Source: Bin55 sp965205965
GTDB lineage: Bacteria > Pseudomonadota > Gammaproteobacteria > Pseudomonadales > Azotimanducaceae
Reading direction: 5' to 3'
Assembly: GCA_965205965.1 (NCBI GenBank)
Contig: CBDBHT010000008.1
Span: 1,178,001-1,242,000, forward strand
DNA: 64,000 nt
Below are positions 39,691 through 49,675 of the stretch, piece by piece. A program made the position numbers and the translations under genes. The notes under the pieces were generated by a model. It worked only from the letters and a program-made list of their open reading frames with translations, had not been told where the DNA came from and did not search any database. Numbering within the stretch: position 1 is the first letter of the stretch; each line of letters opens with the position of its first letter.

Positions 39691-41371
39691 CAGCAATTCC
39701 CCGTATAGTTTCATTTTGGGCTTGATGTCGGTCTTTTCATGTTTCGGTACGGGAAACCGACGTTTTCAGACGGTTTGCATGGCATGTCGTCGTGCGTTGG
39801 AACGGGTTCCGGGCATCGATATGCAGGTCTCTTGACCGTCAGGGCGGCATGGGGCCTCGGGGACGACGTCCCGATCCCTTCTTCATCGAGCAGCTGGAGA
39901 GGCGGTCGGCCGTCAGGACGTATCGTAGGCGAGGTACGCGGTGTAGATCCCGAGGGCGTGGCCGTACAGTTCCTGCCAGTTGCGGAAGGCTACCGCACAG
40001 AAACTGCTGCGCAGACGTTCCCACGTCGCGGTTCGGGTATAGCACTTGGCGAAGATTTGCTTCATGACGGGGCAGGCCATTTCCAGCAGCTGGTCGATCA
40101 GGAACGCCAGCAGCATCAGCGCAGCGAAAGTATCCGACAGGTGCTGGGTTCCGTGTCCGAAGTTGTGTTCCAGGTACTGGACGTTCTTCAGCGTGTTGAA
40201 GGTCTCGTTCTCGATCTTCCAGCGACTGCGAGCCGCGCGAGCCAGTTCGCTGGCGTTATGCGGATTGAGCGGCAGATCGGTGACCCAGGTGAACGCCCGC
40301 CGCGCATCCTCGCCGGAGCCACGCCGCTCCGAACTCTGCAGCACCTGGACCTTCAGGTCGGGGTTCGCAGCATTCAGTTCCACCTCCGGCACCACGCGCA
40401 GCTGGCGATCCCGCTCCTGCCCTTCGGGCGAGGGATCTGCAAACCAGGGCGCATCGGAACGATCCATCTGAGCCTGCAGATGCGGATGGTCGCCCGCCCG
40501 AGCCACCAGCAGAAAGCGCAGTCCATGCTCCTGCAGCAGCCGGATCTGGGGACCCTGCGAGAACAGCCCATCGGCAATCACGATCAGCTTCATGCGCCGA
40601 TAAAGCGAAGCCAGGACCGGAACTAGCCGGGCCCAGGCACCCCGCTCGCAGTCGTTCTTCGTCGAGCCATCCCCGTTGCAAACCGCTTCTATCGCCATCG
40701 GCAGCACCTGCCGCTGATCCGGATGCACCATCACCGCACACAACTGCTGATGGGAGTACGTGGTCGAACCGTTGCGATGCCGGGCCCGCAGACAGCACGG
40801 ACCGTGAACCCGCTGGGAGGAAAAGGTGCCGGTACCATCCACGGCTACCAGATAATGACCGCGCCACGCCGACATCCGCTGCAGCACCTTGCCGCGCTGG
40901 GCGCGTTGCAGTACCTGCTGAAACGCCCGCCGATACCGCACCGGCGAGATCGGATCCAGGCGACGGCGCAGAGTCGTGTCGCAGGGAACCTGCGCCAGAC
41001 CGTACAGACGACGCAGATTCATTTCCACCACCTTGTGCCGGTGCCTCGTTACATCAAACTGCAGCAGCGAGGCGTGCTTCTCCAGAAACACCGCCAGACC
41101 CGACATCAGACAGTCGCCGGTGGAAAACTTCCGCCCGCATACCTCCTCAACGACCGCCTCAAATACTTCACGAACCACCCGCAGCAAACCGGGTTTGCTC
41201 ACATCCTTGCGCAACTTCAACGCCCCCATCCTTGGATACCTCGTTGGTCTGGTAACTCTATATTAACCTATCATCCACCCTCAAACGATAAGCCTACGCT
41301 CTTATTATTGCGAAAGCCAATGCGCAAAGTCCATACCTATAGCGGGGTTGGGGCTATACGGGGAATTGCTG
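39691..41371 (-). mobile_element. Complete ISDol1-like element with 9-bp target duplication
   Basis: A 1,681-base element with perfect 18-base termini CAGCAATTCCCCGTATAG. It is flanked on both sides by ATGGGTATG (39682-39690 and 41372-41380). It lies inside the IS1182 transposase gene: joining the flanks restores LLYGYAIGVYSS. The intact transposase is annotated separately. This is the youngest insertion in the nest by its clean ends. Confidence 0.92.
39913..41229 (-). CDS. DDE transposase, ISDol1/ISNCY-like
   Basis: A 438-residue transposase, apparently intact. An N-terminal region (MGALKLRKDVSKPGLLRVVR...) precedes an RNase H-fold core: first Asp in YLVAVDGTGTFSSQRVHGPC, second in LIVIADGLFSQGPQIRLLQE, and the C-terminal ARSRWKIENETFNTLKNVQY then FGHGTQHLSDTFAALMLLAF, typical of the ISDol1/ISNCY group. 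Family naming is from pattern memory. Fragments of the same element lie at 44756-45036 and 30184-30358. Confidence 0.85.
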   Translation of the reverse strand: MGALKLRKDVSKPGLLRVVREVFEAVVEEVCGRKFSTGDCLMSGLAVFLEKHASLLQFDVTRHRHKVVEMNLRRLYGLAQVPCDTTLRRRLDPISPVRYRRAFQQVLQRAQRGKVLQRMSAWRGHYLVAVDGTGTFSSQRVHGPCCLRARHRNGSTTYSHQQLCAVMVHPDQRQVLPMAIEAVCNGDGSTKNDCERGAWARLVPVLASLYRRMKLIVIADGLFSQGPQIRLLQEHGLRFLLVARAGDHPHLQAQMDRSDAPWFADPSPEGQERDRQLRVVPEVELNAANPDLKVQVLQSSERRGSGEDARRAFTWVTDLPLNPHNASELARAARSRWKIENETFNTLKNVQYLEHNFGHGTQHLSDTFAALMLLAFLIDQLLEMACPVMKQIFAKCYTRTATWERLRSSFCAVAFRNWQELYGHALGIYTAYLAYDTS

Positions 41372-41778
41372 ATGGGTATGCGATCGGAGTGTATTCCTCG
41401 CGCAAGATCGGGGTTCGTCTGGAGCGGGATGCGGCGTTTCGGATGCTGCTGGGGTCTGGTGAAGTTCCTAGTCATCGGACGATCTGTGAGTTTCGCCGTC
41501 GGCATCTGAAGGACGTGAAGCGGGTGTTCGTGTCGGTGGTGCGGCTGGCTCGGGAAGCGGGACTAGTGACGTTGGGGAAGGTGGCCATGGATGGTACCAA
41601 GGTTCAGGCGGATGCGAATCGGCATCGTTCGATGACGTATGGTCAGATGGTGGAAGAGGAGCGGCGTGTGGAAGCGGAAGTGGAGCGTCTGACGGCGGCA
41701 GCGGAAGCTCGGGATCAAGCGGAGGACGTGGAACACGGAGCGGAGGTGCGGGGCGATGAGTTGCCGGAGGCCCTGCAG

Positions 41779-42318
41779 CCTGCCGATTACACATAAGTAC
41801 AGCTTGACTTCTTATAATGGCTGCTGCTAACCTGCCTGCAGATTCTGGAGTAGTATCGTCTACGCTGGCGCATCGAAGACTGGTTCCGGCTGCTCAAAAC
41901 CGGGTGCTGGGTCGAAGCCCTGCAGCGCGCCGTGACCCTGCGCGCGGGTGAGTACTGGGCTGGGCGATTGGTCGCACTCACCCGCTTGGGACGCGACACC
42001 CCGGAATTGTCCACCGGGGCGATGCTCACCGTGCTGCGGGAACCTGCACCTTGGATGACCCACGCAGCCTGCCCCCCGACGATCTCGGTAAGGCACTCCT
42101 GGCTATCGCCATGCCGGGCGGGCTTCCTGAACCGTCGCAGCGATCGTCCGCCCGGGTACGAGACGATCGATCTGGAAGGGATACACAGCCTTGATACATC
42201 AGGCCGATGCCTACCAGCGACTCATCCGTCTCGCCCAGCAGAAAGGACCCGACTATGTCTATAAACTGTTGCGATCCGACAAATAGAAGTCAAGCGGGAG
42301 ATGTGTGTAATCGGCAGA
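41779..42318 (+). mobile_element. Tn5/IS50-type IS4 relic inside IS1182
   Basis: About 540 bases bounded by inverted CTGCCGATTACACA, flanked by CTGCAG on both sides (41773-41778 and 42319-42324). It encodes only the transposase C-terminal third: YRLRWRIEDWFRLLKTGCWV then EALQRAVTLRAGEYWAG and LTRLGRDTPELS, the catalytic-Glu (Y.2R.3E.6K) region of Tn5-like transposases. The first codon of the motif is now a TAG. Removal restores ELPEALQRQEGRL of the IS1182 transposase. Confidence 0.8.
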
Positions 42319-44319
42319 CTGCAGCGGCAGGAGGGTCGTCTGACGACCATCCGTCAAGCGAAGGAGCGTCCCCCGTCTGGGAGGAGCACCTTCGGGCACT
42401 CCAAGATCAGCAAGCGGTGCGGACATCGGGGTCGGATCAGGATCCGGAAGACGGGGAGGTCTGCGTCCAGGATGACGGCGTTCCGGAGGATCATGTGGAA
42501 GGCAATGTCACCGACCCGGACAGTCGGATCATGAAGACCAGAGCGGGCTGCTGGCAACAGGGTTACAATGCCCAAGCTGCGGTAGACGGCGAGGAGCAGT
42601 TGGTCGTAGCGGCGGAGGTGTCGGCGGATGCCAACGATCACGGGAAGCTGAATGCGATGGTGGATGAGGTAGCCGTGGTGGCGGGCGAGCCGCCGGAGGC
42701 GGTGCTGGCGGATGCAGGCTACGCCAGCGAAAAGGAGCTGGCGCAGCTGGAAGAACGGAAGGTCGAGGGATACGTGGCCTTGGGTCGGGAAGGTCGGAGC
42801 GTACGTCGGCCGGACTCGACACGGCGTCCCGCCTCCTCGGCGCGGATGGCGCAGCGGCTGACTAGCCGGGAAGGTCGTGCGGTTTATGCACAGCGGAAGT
42901 GGATGGCGGAAGCATCGATCGGCTGGATCAAGCACGTGATGGGTTTCCGCCGCTTCAGTGTTCGCGGACTGGAGCAGGTGCAAGGGGAATGGACGTTGCT
43001 CTGTCTGGCACTCAACTTGCGACGGTTGAACGGGAGACTTGCGCCCTGTTGACGAGAACGGGACGGAAAACGGCGCAAAACCCGCAATAAGAAGCAAGAA
43101 AACCGCTCCCATGCGACGGTTTGGGCCGCTTCTGGACGTTGCCTAAGGGTTTTTGACGGCTGTATGATGGAAATGCCGAAACTTACCTTGTCCAGAAAGT
43201 CCTACGACGCAGACTGCCGGCACGCACGGAAAGTCCGGCCCGACACGGATCGGCGGTGGCAGGGGCATCGGGTGTTTGCGGTCGATGGAAGCTCCCTGAA
43301 TCTGCCTCGCGGACTGGTGCATGAAGGCTGGCGGACGCCGGTAGACGGTGCCCATTATCCGTAGGGTCTGGTGAGTTGCCTGTATCGGCTGCAGTCCCGA
43401 CTACCGGTCGACTTCGACCTGCATGCGCATGGAAACGAGCGCGCGGCGGCACTGGCCCACCTGAACGTGCTGTCGGCGAACGATGTGGTGGTCTATGACC
43501 GCGGGGCTACTATATTCCTATGAGATGCTGCACGCGCATGCGATCCGGGGACTGCACGCGGTGTTCCGGATGAAACGGAAAACCGGTATCGATGTCGACC
43601 GCTTCATCCACGGCGGCCGCCGGGATACGGTCATCGAGGTCGTTCCCCGCCAACGCACGCTGACCCGACTACGCCGAAGGAACCCCGGAGCCGCATTCGA
43701 CCCGCACCGCTTGCGGCTGGTGAAATATGCCGTGGGCGATACCGTCTTCATCCTGGGTACGACCCTGCTGGACCGGGACCAGTATTCCATCGAGCAACTG
43801 TCGGATCTGTATCACGCGAGATGGGGCATCGAGGAACTGTACAAGGTATCCAAACGGCTGATGGAGGTTGAGGACTTTCATGGGCAAAGCGAGCGCGGCG
43901 TGAAACAGGAGTTGTATGCATGCTTCACCCTCATTGCCATGACCCGGCTGTTCACCAACCACGGCGAGGATCCTTTGAACGGGGGGCTGCCGAACGACGG
44001 CAAGCCGCTGATGCAGACGAATGTCAAGCACGGACTTGCGGCGGTGGCGGCCAACATCGAGAGCCTGCTACTTCAGCAGGCATCCGCCCTCCGGGAAACC
44101 GTGACTCGTATTGTCGGCGAGATCGTCCGGTGTCGGCAACGGCTCCGTCCGGGTAGGTCCTATATGAACGGCGATCCCGAAAACCGGTCGGAAAGTGGCA
44201 GCGAGGAAGAGGATCACCGGCACCGGCAACTCGCTAACGGAATAAAAAATCAGCGGATAACCAAGGCCCAAGACCGAATCCTTAACCGAATGGCAAAATC
44301 CACTAAACGAATGCCATTG

Positions 44320-44755
44320 CGTGCTGAACTGGCCGCTGCGTTCCTGCGGAACTCTCAGCTCAATCTCGCCCACCTTCATCGTCAGATCGCGCCGGTAGTA
44401 TCCGGAACGGTAGCCCTGACGCGTCTGCGTCCGGCCTCGCTCTTGCCCGCTCCCAGAAACTCCGTCATCTCACTCTCCAGAACCTCGTTGAGCGTCTCCT
44501 GCACCAGCCGTCTCACAAACTCCTCATCGTCCGCCAGATGATGACATGCACAGACTTCTTCCTGTCATTGTACGTATAATCTTCCCGAATCATTTCTTGC
44601 TCCTTATTCCATAAATTGTGTCATGAATGATTCGTGCCTGGACGCCTCTTGTGCGTCCAGGCATCTCCACATTCCCGGTAAAACATCAGATTCTAACCAT
44701 GCGTCTGTCGTTACAGTCCGTTTTTCGTTTTTGCAGATAAATTTATACACAACCC
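44320..44755 (-). mobile_element. IS256-family element, 5' fragment
   Basis: Left terminus GGGTTGTGTATAAATTTATC at 44755 reading leftwards, then leader and transposase N-terminus (MIREDYTYNDRKKSVH..., FVRRLVQETLNEVLESEMTE, RSGYYRRDLTMKVGEIELRV). It is cut at CGGCCAGTTCAGCACG by the right end of the IS4-type copy, at exactly the same base as in the copy at 58911, but with the IS4 element in the opposite relative orientation. Frame disruptions are present. Confidence 0.85.
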
Positions 44756-45036
44756 AGGAACTGTACGGCCACGCCCTCGGGATCTACACCGCGTACCTCG
44801 CCTACGATACGTCCTGACGGCCGACCGCCTCTCCAGCTGCTCGATGAAGAAGGGATCGGGACGTCCCCGAGGCCCCATGCCGCCCTGACGGTCAAGAGAC
44901 CTGCATATCGATGCCCGGAACCCGTTCCAACGCACGACGACATGCCATGCAAACCGTCTGAAAACGTCGGTTCCCCGTACCGAAACATGAAAAGACCGAC
45001 ATCAAGCCCAAAATGAAACTATACGGGGAATTGCTG
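44756..45036 (+). mobile_element. ISDol1-like element, 3' fragment
   Basis: Encodes the last residues of the transposase (QELYGHALGIYTAYLAYDTS), then the terminal non-coding region ending CTATACGGGGAATTGCTG at 45036. It is nearly identical, inverted, to 39691-39970. It is truncated by the IS256 left end, which inserted within the final codons. Confidence 0.88.
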
Positions 45037-45218
45037 GCCAAAGCCCATGAAAAATTTTGGGGAGTAGCCACTCCAGTCTCTGCTGATACTGCTTTTCACG
45101 GGAAACGAGAACCGCTGATCTCTGATTAACAGGCACTCTGAGCGCAAGCTGAAGTAACATATTCCATACTCGTAAAATCAAGATACATCCCCAACCGCAA
45201 TCCAAGAAATGACCTTAC
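45037..45218. other. Upstream region of acs
   Basis: 182 bases between an IS end and acs. Any acs promoter must lie here or in the IS. No clear -35/-10 pair was picked out. Confidence 0.4.
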
Positions 45219-47165
45219 ATGAGTAGCGCATACCCAGTATCCAACGAATTTGCTCGAAAGTGCCACATCGACGAAGCCCGCTATCAAGCGATGTACGAGC
45301 AATCCATAAACTCACCAGATGATTTTTGGATGGAACAGGCAAATTTGTTTCTTGATTGGTTCCAACCTTGGACACAGGTTTCATCAGCTGATTTTTTCAA
45401 CGGACATATCGAATGGTTTAAGGATGGAAAGCTCAATGCATGCTACAACTGTATCGATCGCCACCTGCCCGAACGCAAAGAACAGATTGCTATTATTTGG
45501 GAAGGGGATGATCCCAACGACGACAAGCATATTTCTTATCAGGAACTGCATCATCATGTTTGCCGTCTTGCAAATGCTTTAAAAGTCCGTGACATCAAGA
45601 AAGGACAACGCGTTTGCATCTACATGCCAATGATCCCAGAGACCGTATATGCCATGCTTGCATGCGCTCGCATTGGAGCAATTCATAATGTAGTGTTTGG
45701 GGGGTTCTCCTCTAACTCGCTGCGCGATCGAATCCTAGATTCAGATTGTCGGGCACTTATTACCGCAGATGAAGGTATTCGCGGTGGCCTGCGCGTACCG
45801 CTCAAGACTAATGCCGATACGGCACTTGCCTCTTGTCCAAACGTGCACACTGTACTGACCGTAAAACGAACGGGCGCAGACGTGCCTTGGGATCCAAATC
45901 GCGACGTCTGGTATCACGAGCTGGTTGATGCACAGACTACTGAAAATGACGCCGAAATCATGGACTCTGAAGACCCGCTATTCATTCTCTATACGTCGGG
46001 AAGCACGGGGAAACCCAAAGGCGTACAGCATGGAACAGCTGGTTATCTACTGTACGCAACGATGACTCACCACTATGTTTTTGACTACCACGATGGCGAC
46101 ATCTATTGGTGTACAGCCGATGTCGGCTGGATTACTGGCCATTCATATATCGTTTATGGTCCCTTGAGTAACGGGGCTACGATTCTAATCTCTGAGGGCA
46201 CCCCAACTTACCCGGATGCTTCCCGGTGTTGGCAAATTGTTGACAAGCATAATGTCAGTATTTTCTACACGGCTCCAACTGTCATCCGTCAATTGATGTC
46301 GCAAGGAGATGAGTTCGTAATTAACACATCTCGTAATTCTCTAAAGCTCCTCGGTACTGTTGGAGAACCTATCAACCCTGAAGCGTGGCAGTGGTACTAC
46401 GAAGTTGTTGGTGGCGGACATTGTCCTATCGTTGATACATGGTGGCAGACTGAAACGGGAGGGATCATGATTACTCCGCTACCAGGTGCAACGCTTCTCA
46501 AACCCGGTTCCGCAACGCGACCATTTTTTGGCGTTAAGCCAGAGTTAGTTGACGAGACGGGGTCAGTGATTAAGGAGATTTCCGCAAGGGGTGACTTGGT
46601 GATCACTAGCACGTGGCCCAGTCAAATCCGATCCGTTTATGGTGACCATCAGCGATTAATTGACACCTATTACTCAAGATACCCTGGCATGTATTTCACC
46701 GGTGACGGAGCCCGCAGAGATGAAAATGGTTACTTTTGGATTACCGGAAGAGTCGACGATGTGATCAATGTCTCAGGGCATCGTATAGGCACTGCTGAAC
46801 TTGAAAGTGCATTCGTCCTACACGAATCAGTTGCGGAGGCAGCGATAGTAGGCTTCCCGCATGCCATCAAGGGTGAAGGAATCTACGCCTTCATCACGCT
46901 TATGGCCGACGCGGAATCTTCTAAGTCATTACGCGAGGAGCTCATCCAATTGGTCCGGACTGAAATTGGCCCGATCGCAAAACCTGACGTGATTCAATGG
47001 GCACCAGGCCTACCTAAGACACGGTCAGGTAAAATCATGCGGCGTATTTTGCGCAAAATTGCCGCAAACGATACGGAAAATCTTGGTGACACGTCCACGC
47101 TTGCTGACCCGTCAGTTGTAGATAATCTTGTCGCGCAACGACAGAATCTCATTGACGAATCATAG
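45219..47165 (+). CDS. acs: Acetyl-CoA synthetase
   Basis: A 648-residue AMP-forming acetate-CoA ligase, full length. Motifs: FILYTSGSTGKPKGVQHGTA (P-loop), WWQTETGGIMITPLPGA, YFTGDGARRDENGYFWITGR followed by VDDVINVSGHRIG, and C-terminal LPKTRSGKIMRRILRKIA, whose Lys is the acetylation-controlled residue in the family. It activates acetate to acetyl-CoA. An IS pile lies directly upstream, so its native promoter may have been replaced. Intact. Confidence 0.97.
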   Translation: MSSAYPVSNEFARKCHIDEARYQAMYEQSINSPDDFWMEQANLFLDWFQPWTQVSSADFFNGHIEWFKDGKLNACYNCIDRHLPERKEQIAIIWEGDDPNDDKHISYQELHHHVCRLANALKVRDIKKGQRVCIYMPMIPETVYAMLACARIGAIHNVVFGGFSSNSLRDRILDSDCRALITADEGIRGGLRVPLKTNADTALASCPNVHTVLTVKRTGADVPWDPNRDVWYHELVDAQTTENDAEIMDSEDPLFILYTSGSTGKPKGVQHGTAGYLLYATMTHHYVFDYHDGDIYWCTADVGWITGHSYIVYGPLSNGATILISEGTPTYPDASRCWQIVDKHNVSIFYTAPTVIRQLMSQGDEFVINTSRNSLKLLGTVGEPINPEAWQWYYEVVGGGHCPIVDTWWQTETGGIMITPLPGATLLKPGSATRPFFGVKPELVDETGSVIKEISARGDLVITSTWPSQIRSVYGDHQRLIDTYYSRYPGMYFTGDGARRDENGYFWITGRVDDVINVSGHRIGTAELESAFVLHESVAEAAIVGFPHAIKGEGIYAFITLMADAESSKSLREELIQLVRTEIGPIAKPDVIQWAPGLPKTRSGKIMRRILRKIAANDTENLGDTSTLADPSVVDNLVAQRQNLIDES

Positions 47166-47237
47166 ATTCTGTAGTTTTAGATATACACCATACAACACTG
47201 CTTACCGTATGCACAACATGGAAAAATTGTAGGCCCC

Positions 47238-49343
47238 TTACATTGTGCTTTCATTAGCATATTCACCTAGTCGCTTGATCGAAAGCCGTGCGCGACCTTG
47301 ATTATCAACGGACGTACAGACGACTGTAACTTTATTGCCAACCTGTATATGGTCTTCGACATTATTGACATGCTCCTTAGTAATCTCCGAGATGTGGAGG
47401 AGCCCATCGTAATTGGGTAAAATTTTTACAAATGCACCGAAGTCCATGATCCTTTGTACTTCCCCCTCGTATACTTTCCCTTCCTCAGGCGCAGCCACGA
47501 TATCTTCAATTAATTTCTTGGCCGCTTCACCTGCTGGACGAGTGGGTGCATATATGCGGATATGCCCGTTATCATCAAGTTCGACATCAGTACCGGACTG
47601 CTCCTGAATAGAGCGAATGATGTTACCACCTTTGCCGATCACTTCCCGGATCTTGTCCGGGTTAATCTTCATGGTTATGATGCTCGGTGCGGTATCAGCA
47701 ATCGTATCGCGTGACCGACTAATCACTGCGTTCATGCTTTCAAGAATACATATCCTCGCGGCGCGAGCTTGCTCCAGCGCAACTTCCATGATTTCTTCGT
47801 TGATTCCATCAACCTTGATATCCATCTGAAGGGCATTCACGCCGTTGGCCGTGCCAGCGACCTTGAAGTCCATATCACCTAAGTGATCCTCGTCGCCGAG
47901 AATGTCAGTAAGAACCGCATAACTGTCACCTTCCTTAATGAGACCCATAGCCACACCAGCAACCGGAGTACGAATGGGCACACCAGCATCCATTAGCGAC
48001 AACGATGCCCCACAAACACTCGCCATGGAACTAGAACCATTGCTTTCGGTGATTTCCGAAACCACACGCACGGTATATGGAAAATCTTCTCCTTTCGGCA
48101 AAACGGTAGCGATACCGCGCCTTGCCAATCGGCCATGGCCGATTTCACGCCGTTTTGGACCACTCATGAATCCCGTCTCACCGACACTATATGGTGGGAA
48201 ATTGTAATGAAGTAAAAACGTATCGTTAGTCTTACCCTCTATGGCATCCACTAATGCTGCATCGCGTAAGGTTCCCAGAGTCACGGCACAAATAGCTTGG
48301 GTTTCTCCGCGTTGAAACAACGCGGACCCATGCACTTTAGGCAGGAAACCTACCTCTACATATACGGGACGAACATCCTGCATGCCACGGCCGTCGATTC
48401 TCGCGTCTCCATTCAACGCACGAGTACGAACTATTCGCTTCTCAAGCTTGGCAAACGAAGCTGAAATATCTTTTGTATTCCACTTTAATTCGCTACTACT
48501 GCTCAGTACATCTGCTACTTTCGTTCGAAGAGACCGTATAGTATTAAGTCGCTCCGTTTTGTTAGTGACTCTATAGGCACTGCCTAGATCATTCTCTACA
48601 AGATCTTTTATGGAGGAGTCTAAGGCGGCGTCTTCCGGTGGAGGAGACCAGATCCATCGTGGTTTTCCTGCGCGTTCCACGAGTTCATTGATGCTGTCGA
48701 TAGCTACTTGCATTTCTTCGTGTGCAAACAAAACTGCGCCGAGCATTTGATCTTCCGAGAGTTCATCGGCTTCAGACTCAACCATCAACACCGCTGACTT
48801 CGTTCCCGCAACCACCATGTTGAGTCCCGATTGTTCTAGCTGTTTGTATGATGGATTAGTCACGTACGAACCATCGATAAGCCCTACCCTTGCCGCGCCA
48901 ATTGGTCCAGCAAACGGCACCCCTGAAATAGACAGCGCAGCCGACGCTCCCAACATCGCAATGATATCGGGATCATATTCCTGATCCGAGGACATCACTG
49001 TAGGTACTACGTGAACCTCGTTCAAAAAGCCGTCAGGAAAAAGTGGGCGTATCGGCCGGTCAATTAATCGACTAGTCAGGACTTCCTTTTCGGATGGGCG
49101 TCCCTCTCGACGGAAGAAACTGCCCGGAATACGTCCAGTAGCGTAATATCGCTCTTGATAATCCACCGTAAGCGGAAAGAATTCCTGGTTTGGGTCCGAA
49201 TGCGATTGAGCAACCACCGTACAAAGGACGGACGTATCACCAACGGATGCCATCACTGCTCCATCCGCTTGTTTCGCGATCTTGCCGGTTGCCAATTCGA
49301 CAGTTTTACCGCCAAATGAAAATCGTGTTGTTTCTTGGTTCAA
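47238..49343 (-). CDS. pnp: Polyribonucleotide nucleotidyltransferase
   Basis: A 701-residue phosphorolytic 3'-5' exoribonuclease of the degradosome. Two RNase PH domains (first FSFGGKTVELATGKIAKQAD...; second with HYNFPPYSVGETGFMSGPKR and the DILGDEDHLGDMDFKVAGT catalytic aspartates), then KH (IREVIGKGGNIIRSIQEQSG) and S1 (VYEGEVQRIMDFGAFVKILP then YDGLLHISEI). Normal length. Downstream of rpsO as usual; E. coli pnp autoregulates through its leader, which could apply here. Confidence 0.97.
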   Translation of the reverse strand: MNQETTRFSFGGKTVELATGKIAKQADGAVMASVGDTSVLCTVVAQSHSDPNQEFFPLTVDYQERYYATGRIPGSFFRREGRPSEKEVLTSRLIDRPIRPLFPDGFLNEVHVVPTVMSSDQEYDPDIIAMLGASAALSISGVPFAGPIGAARVGLIDGSYVTNPSYKQLEQSGLNMVVAGTKSAVLMVESEADELSEDQMLGAVLFAHEEMQVAIDSINELVERAGKPRWIWSPPPEDAALDSSIKDLVENDLGSAYRVTNKTERLNTIRSLRTKVADVLSSSSELKWNTKDISASFAKLEKRIVRTRALNGDARIDGRGMQDVRPVYVEVGFLPKVHGSALFQRGETQAICAVTLGTLRDAALVDAIEGKTNDTFLLHYNFPPYSVGETGFMSGPKRREIGHGRLARRGIATVLPKGEDFPYTVRVVSEITESNGSSSMASVCGASLSLMDAGVPIRTPVAGVAMGLIKEGDSYAVLTDILGDEDHLGDMDFKVAGTANGVNALQMDIKVDGINEEIMEVALEQARAARICILESMNAVISRSRDTIADTAPSIITMKINPDKIREVIGKGGNIIRSIQEQSGTDVELDDNGHIRIYAPTRPAGEAAKKLIEDIVAAPEEGKVYEGEVQRIMDFGAFVKILPNYDGLLHISEITKEHVNNVEDHIQVGNKVTVVCTSVDNQGRARLSIKRLGEYANESTM

Positions 49344-49364
49344 GCTGTTCTCCCAATTTTTTGC

Positions 49365-49634
49365 TTATCTTCGCAATCCTAGACGTTGAATTAACTTCGC
49401 ATAGCGGCCCTGTTCCTCTCGTTTGAGATAATCAAGCAATTTACGTCGCTTACTCACCATTGCCAGCAGGCCGCGTCGCGAGTGATGATCAGATGCATGT
49501 TGACGAAAATGTTGCTGCAACGTGTTGATGTTGTGTGTTAGGAGTGCGGCTTGCACTTCCGGTGATCCGGTGTCGTTCATTTCTCTCCTGTATTCTCCAA
49601 TAACTTCGCATTTCTGTTCGGTAGTCAAAGCCAT
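49365..49634 (-). CDS. rpsO: 30S ribosomal protein uS15
   Basis: An 89-residue uS15 with the expected GEYRREMNDTGSPEVQAALL, HSRRGLLAMVSKRRKLLDYL and C-terminal LIQRLGLRR. It binds 16S helices 20-22 early in assembly. It lies between truB and pnp, the standard order. Confidence 0.97.
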   Translation of the reverse strand: MALTTEQKCEVIGEYRREMNDTGSPEVQAALLTHNINTLQQHFRQHASDHHSRRGLLAMVSKRRKLLDYLKREEQGRYAKLIQRLGLRR

Positions 49635-49675
49635 TAATTAACCTCCAATGTTTGTTTTCGCTTCGAATAGAATGA

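Larger units (their letters stand above)
39369..43216 (+). mobile_element. IS1182-family element, itself interrupted twice
   Basis: Terminal repeats CAGTCTGCG(C/T)CGTAG at 39369 and 43216 (inverted), flanked by CCGG at both sides, a 4-base palindromic target as usual for IS1182. The transposase is in pieces: 39455-39690 (MKVDDTMGTSYRPYHPGQQL ... RPYHPAMMMKVLLYGYA, with a frameshift near 39550), 41381-41772 (YAIGVYSSRKIGVRLERDAA ... VAMDGTKVQADANRHRS, first Asp) and 42325-43052 (LADAGYASEKELAQLE, second Asp; MAEASIGWIKHVMGFRRF, Glu). It is interrupted by an ISDol1-like element (39691-41371) and a Tn5-type relic (41779-42318). Confidence 0.88.
38861..44319 (+). mobile_element. IS4-type (DUF4338) copy interrupted by other IS elements
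   Basis: Left end CAATGGCATTCGG at 38861, right end CGAATGCCATTG at 44319. The transposase N-terminus (39028-39230) lacks the DUF4338 core and resumes near SSICSARARLDE. At 39365-39368/43217-43220 it is split by an IS1182 element. The C-terminal half (43221-44270) carries an in-frame amber (CAG to TAG near 43362) and a frameshift near 43503. The left flank is an IS5 relic and the right flank is an IS256 relic, with no matching target duplication, so recombination followed insertion. Dead copy. Confidence 0.85.

Noticed and set aside
39739..40626. 295-codon plus-strand ORF within the ISDol1-like element
   Set aside because: It is antisense to the intact 438-residue transposase and has no family resemblance.
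38465..45036. A composite transposon or genomic island
   Set aside because: No cargo gene lies between the elements; the block is nested IS elements only.
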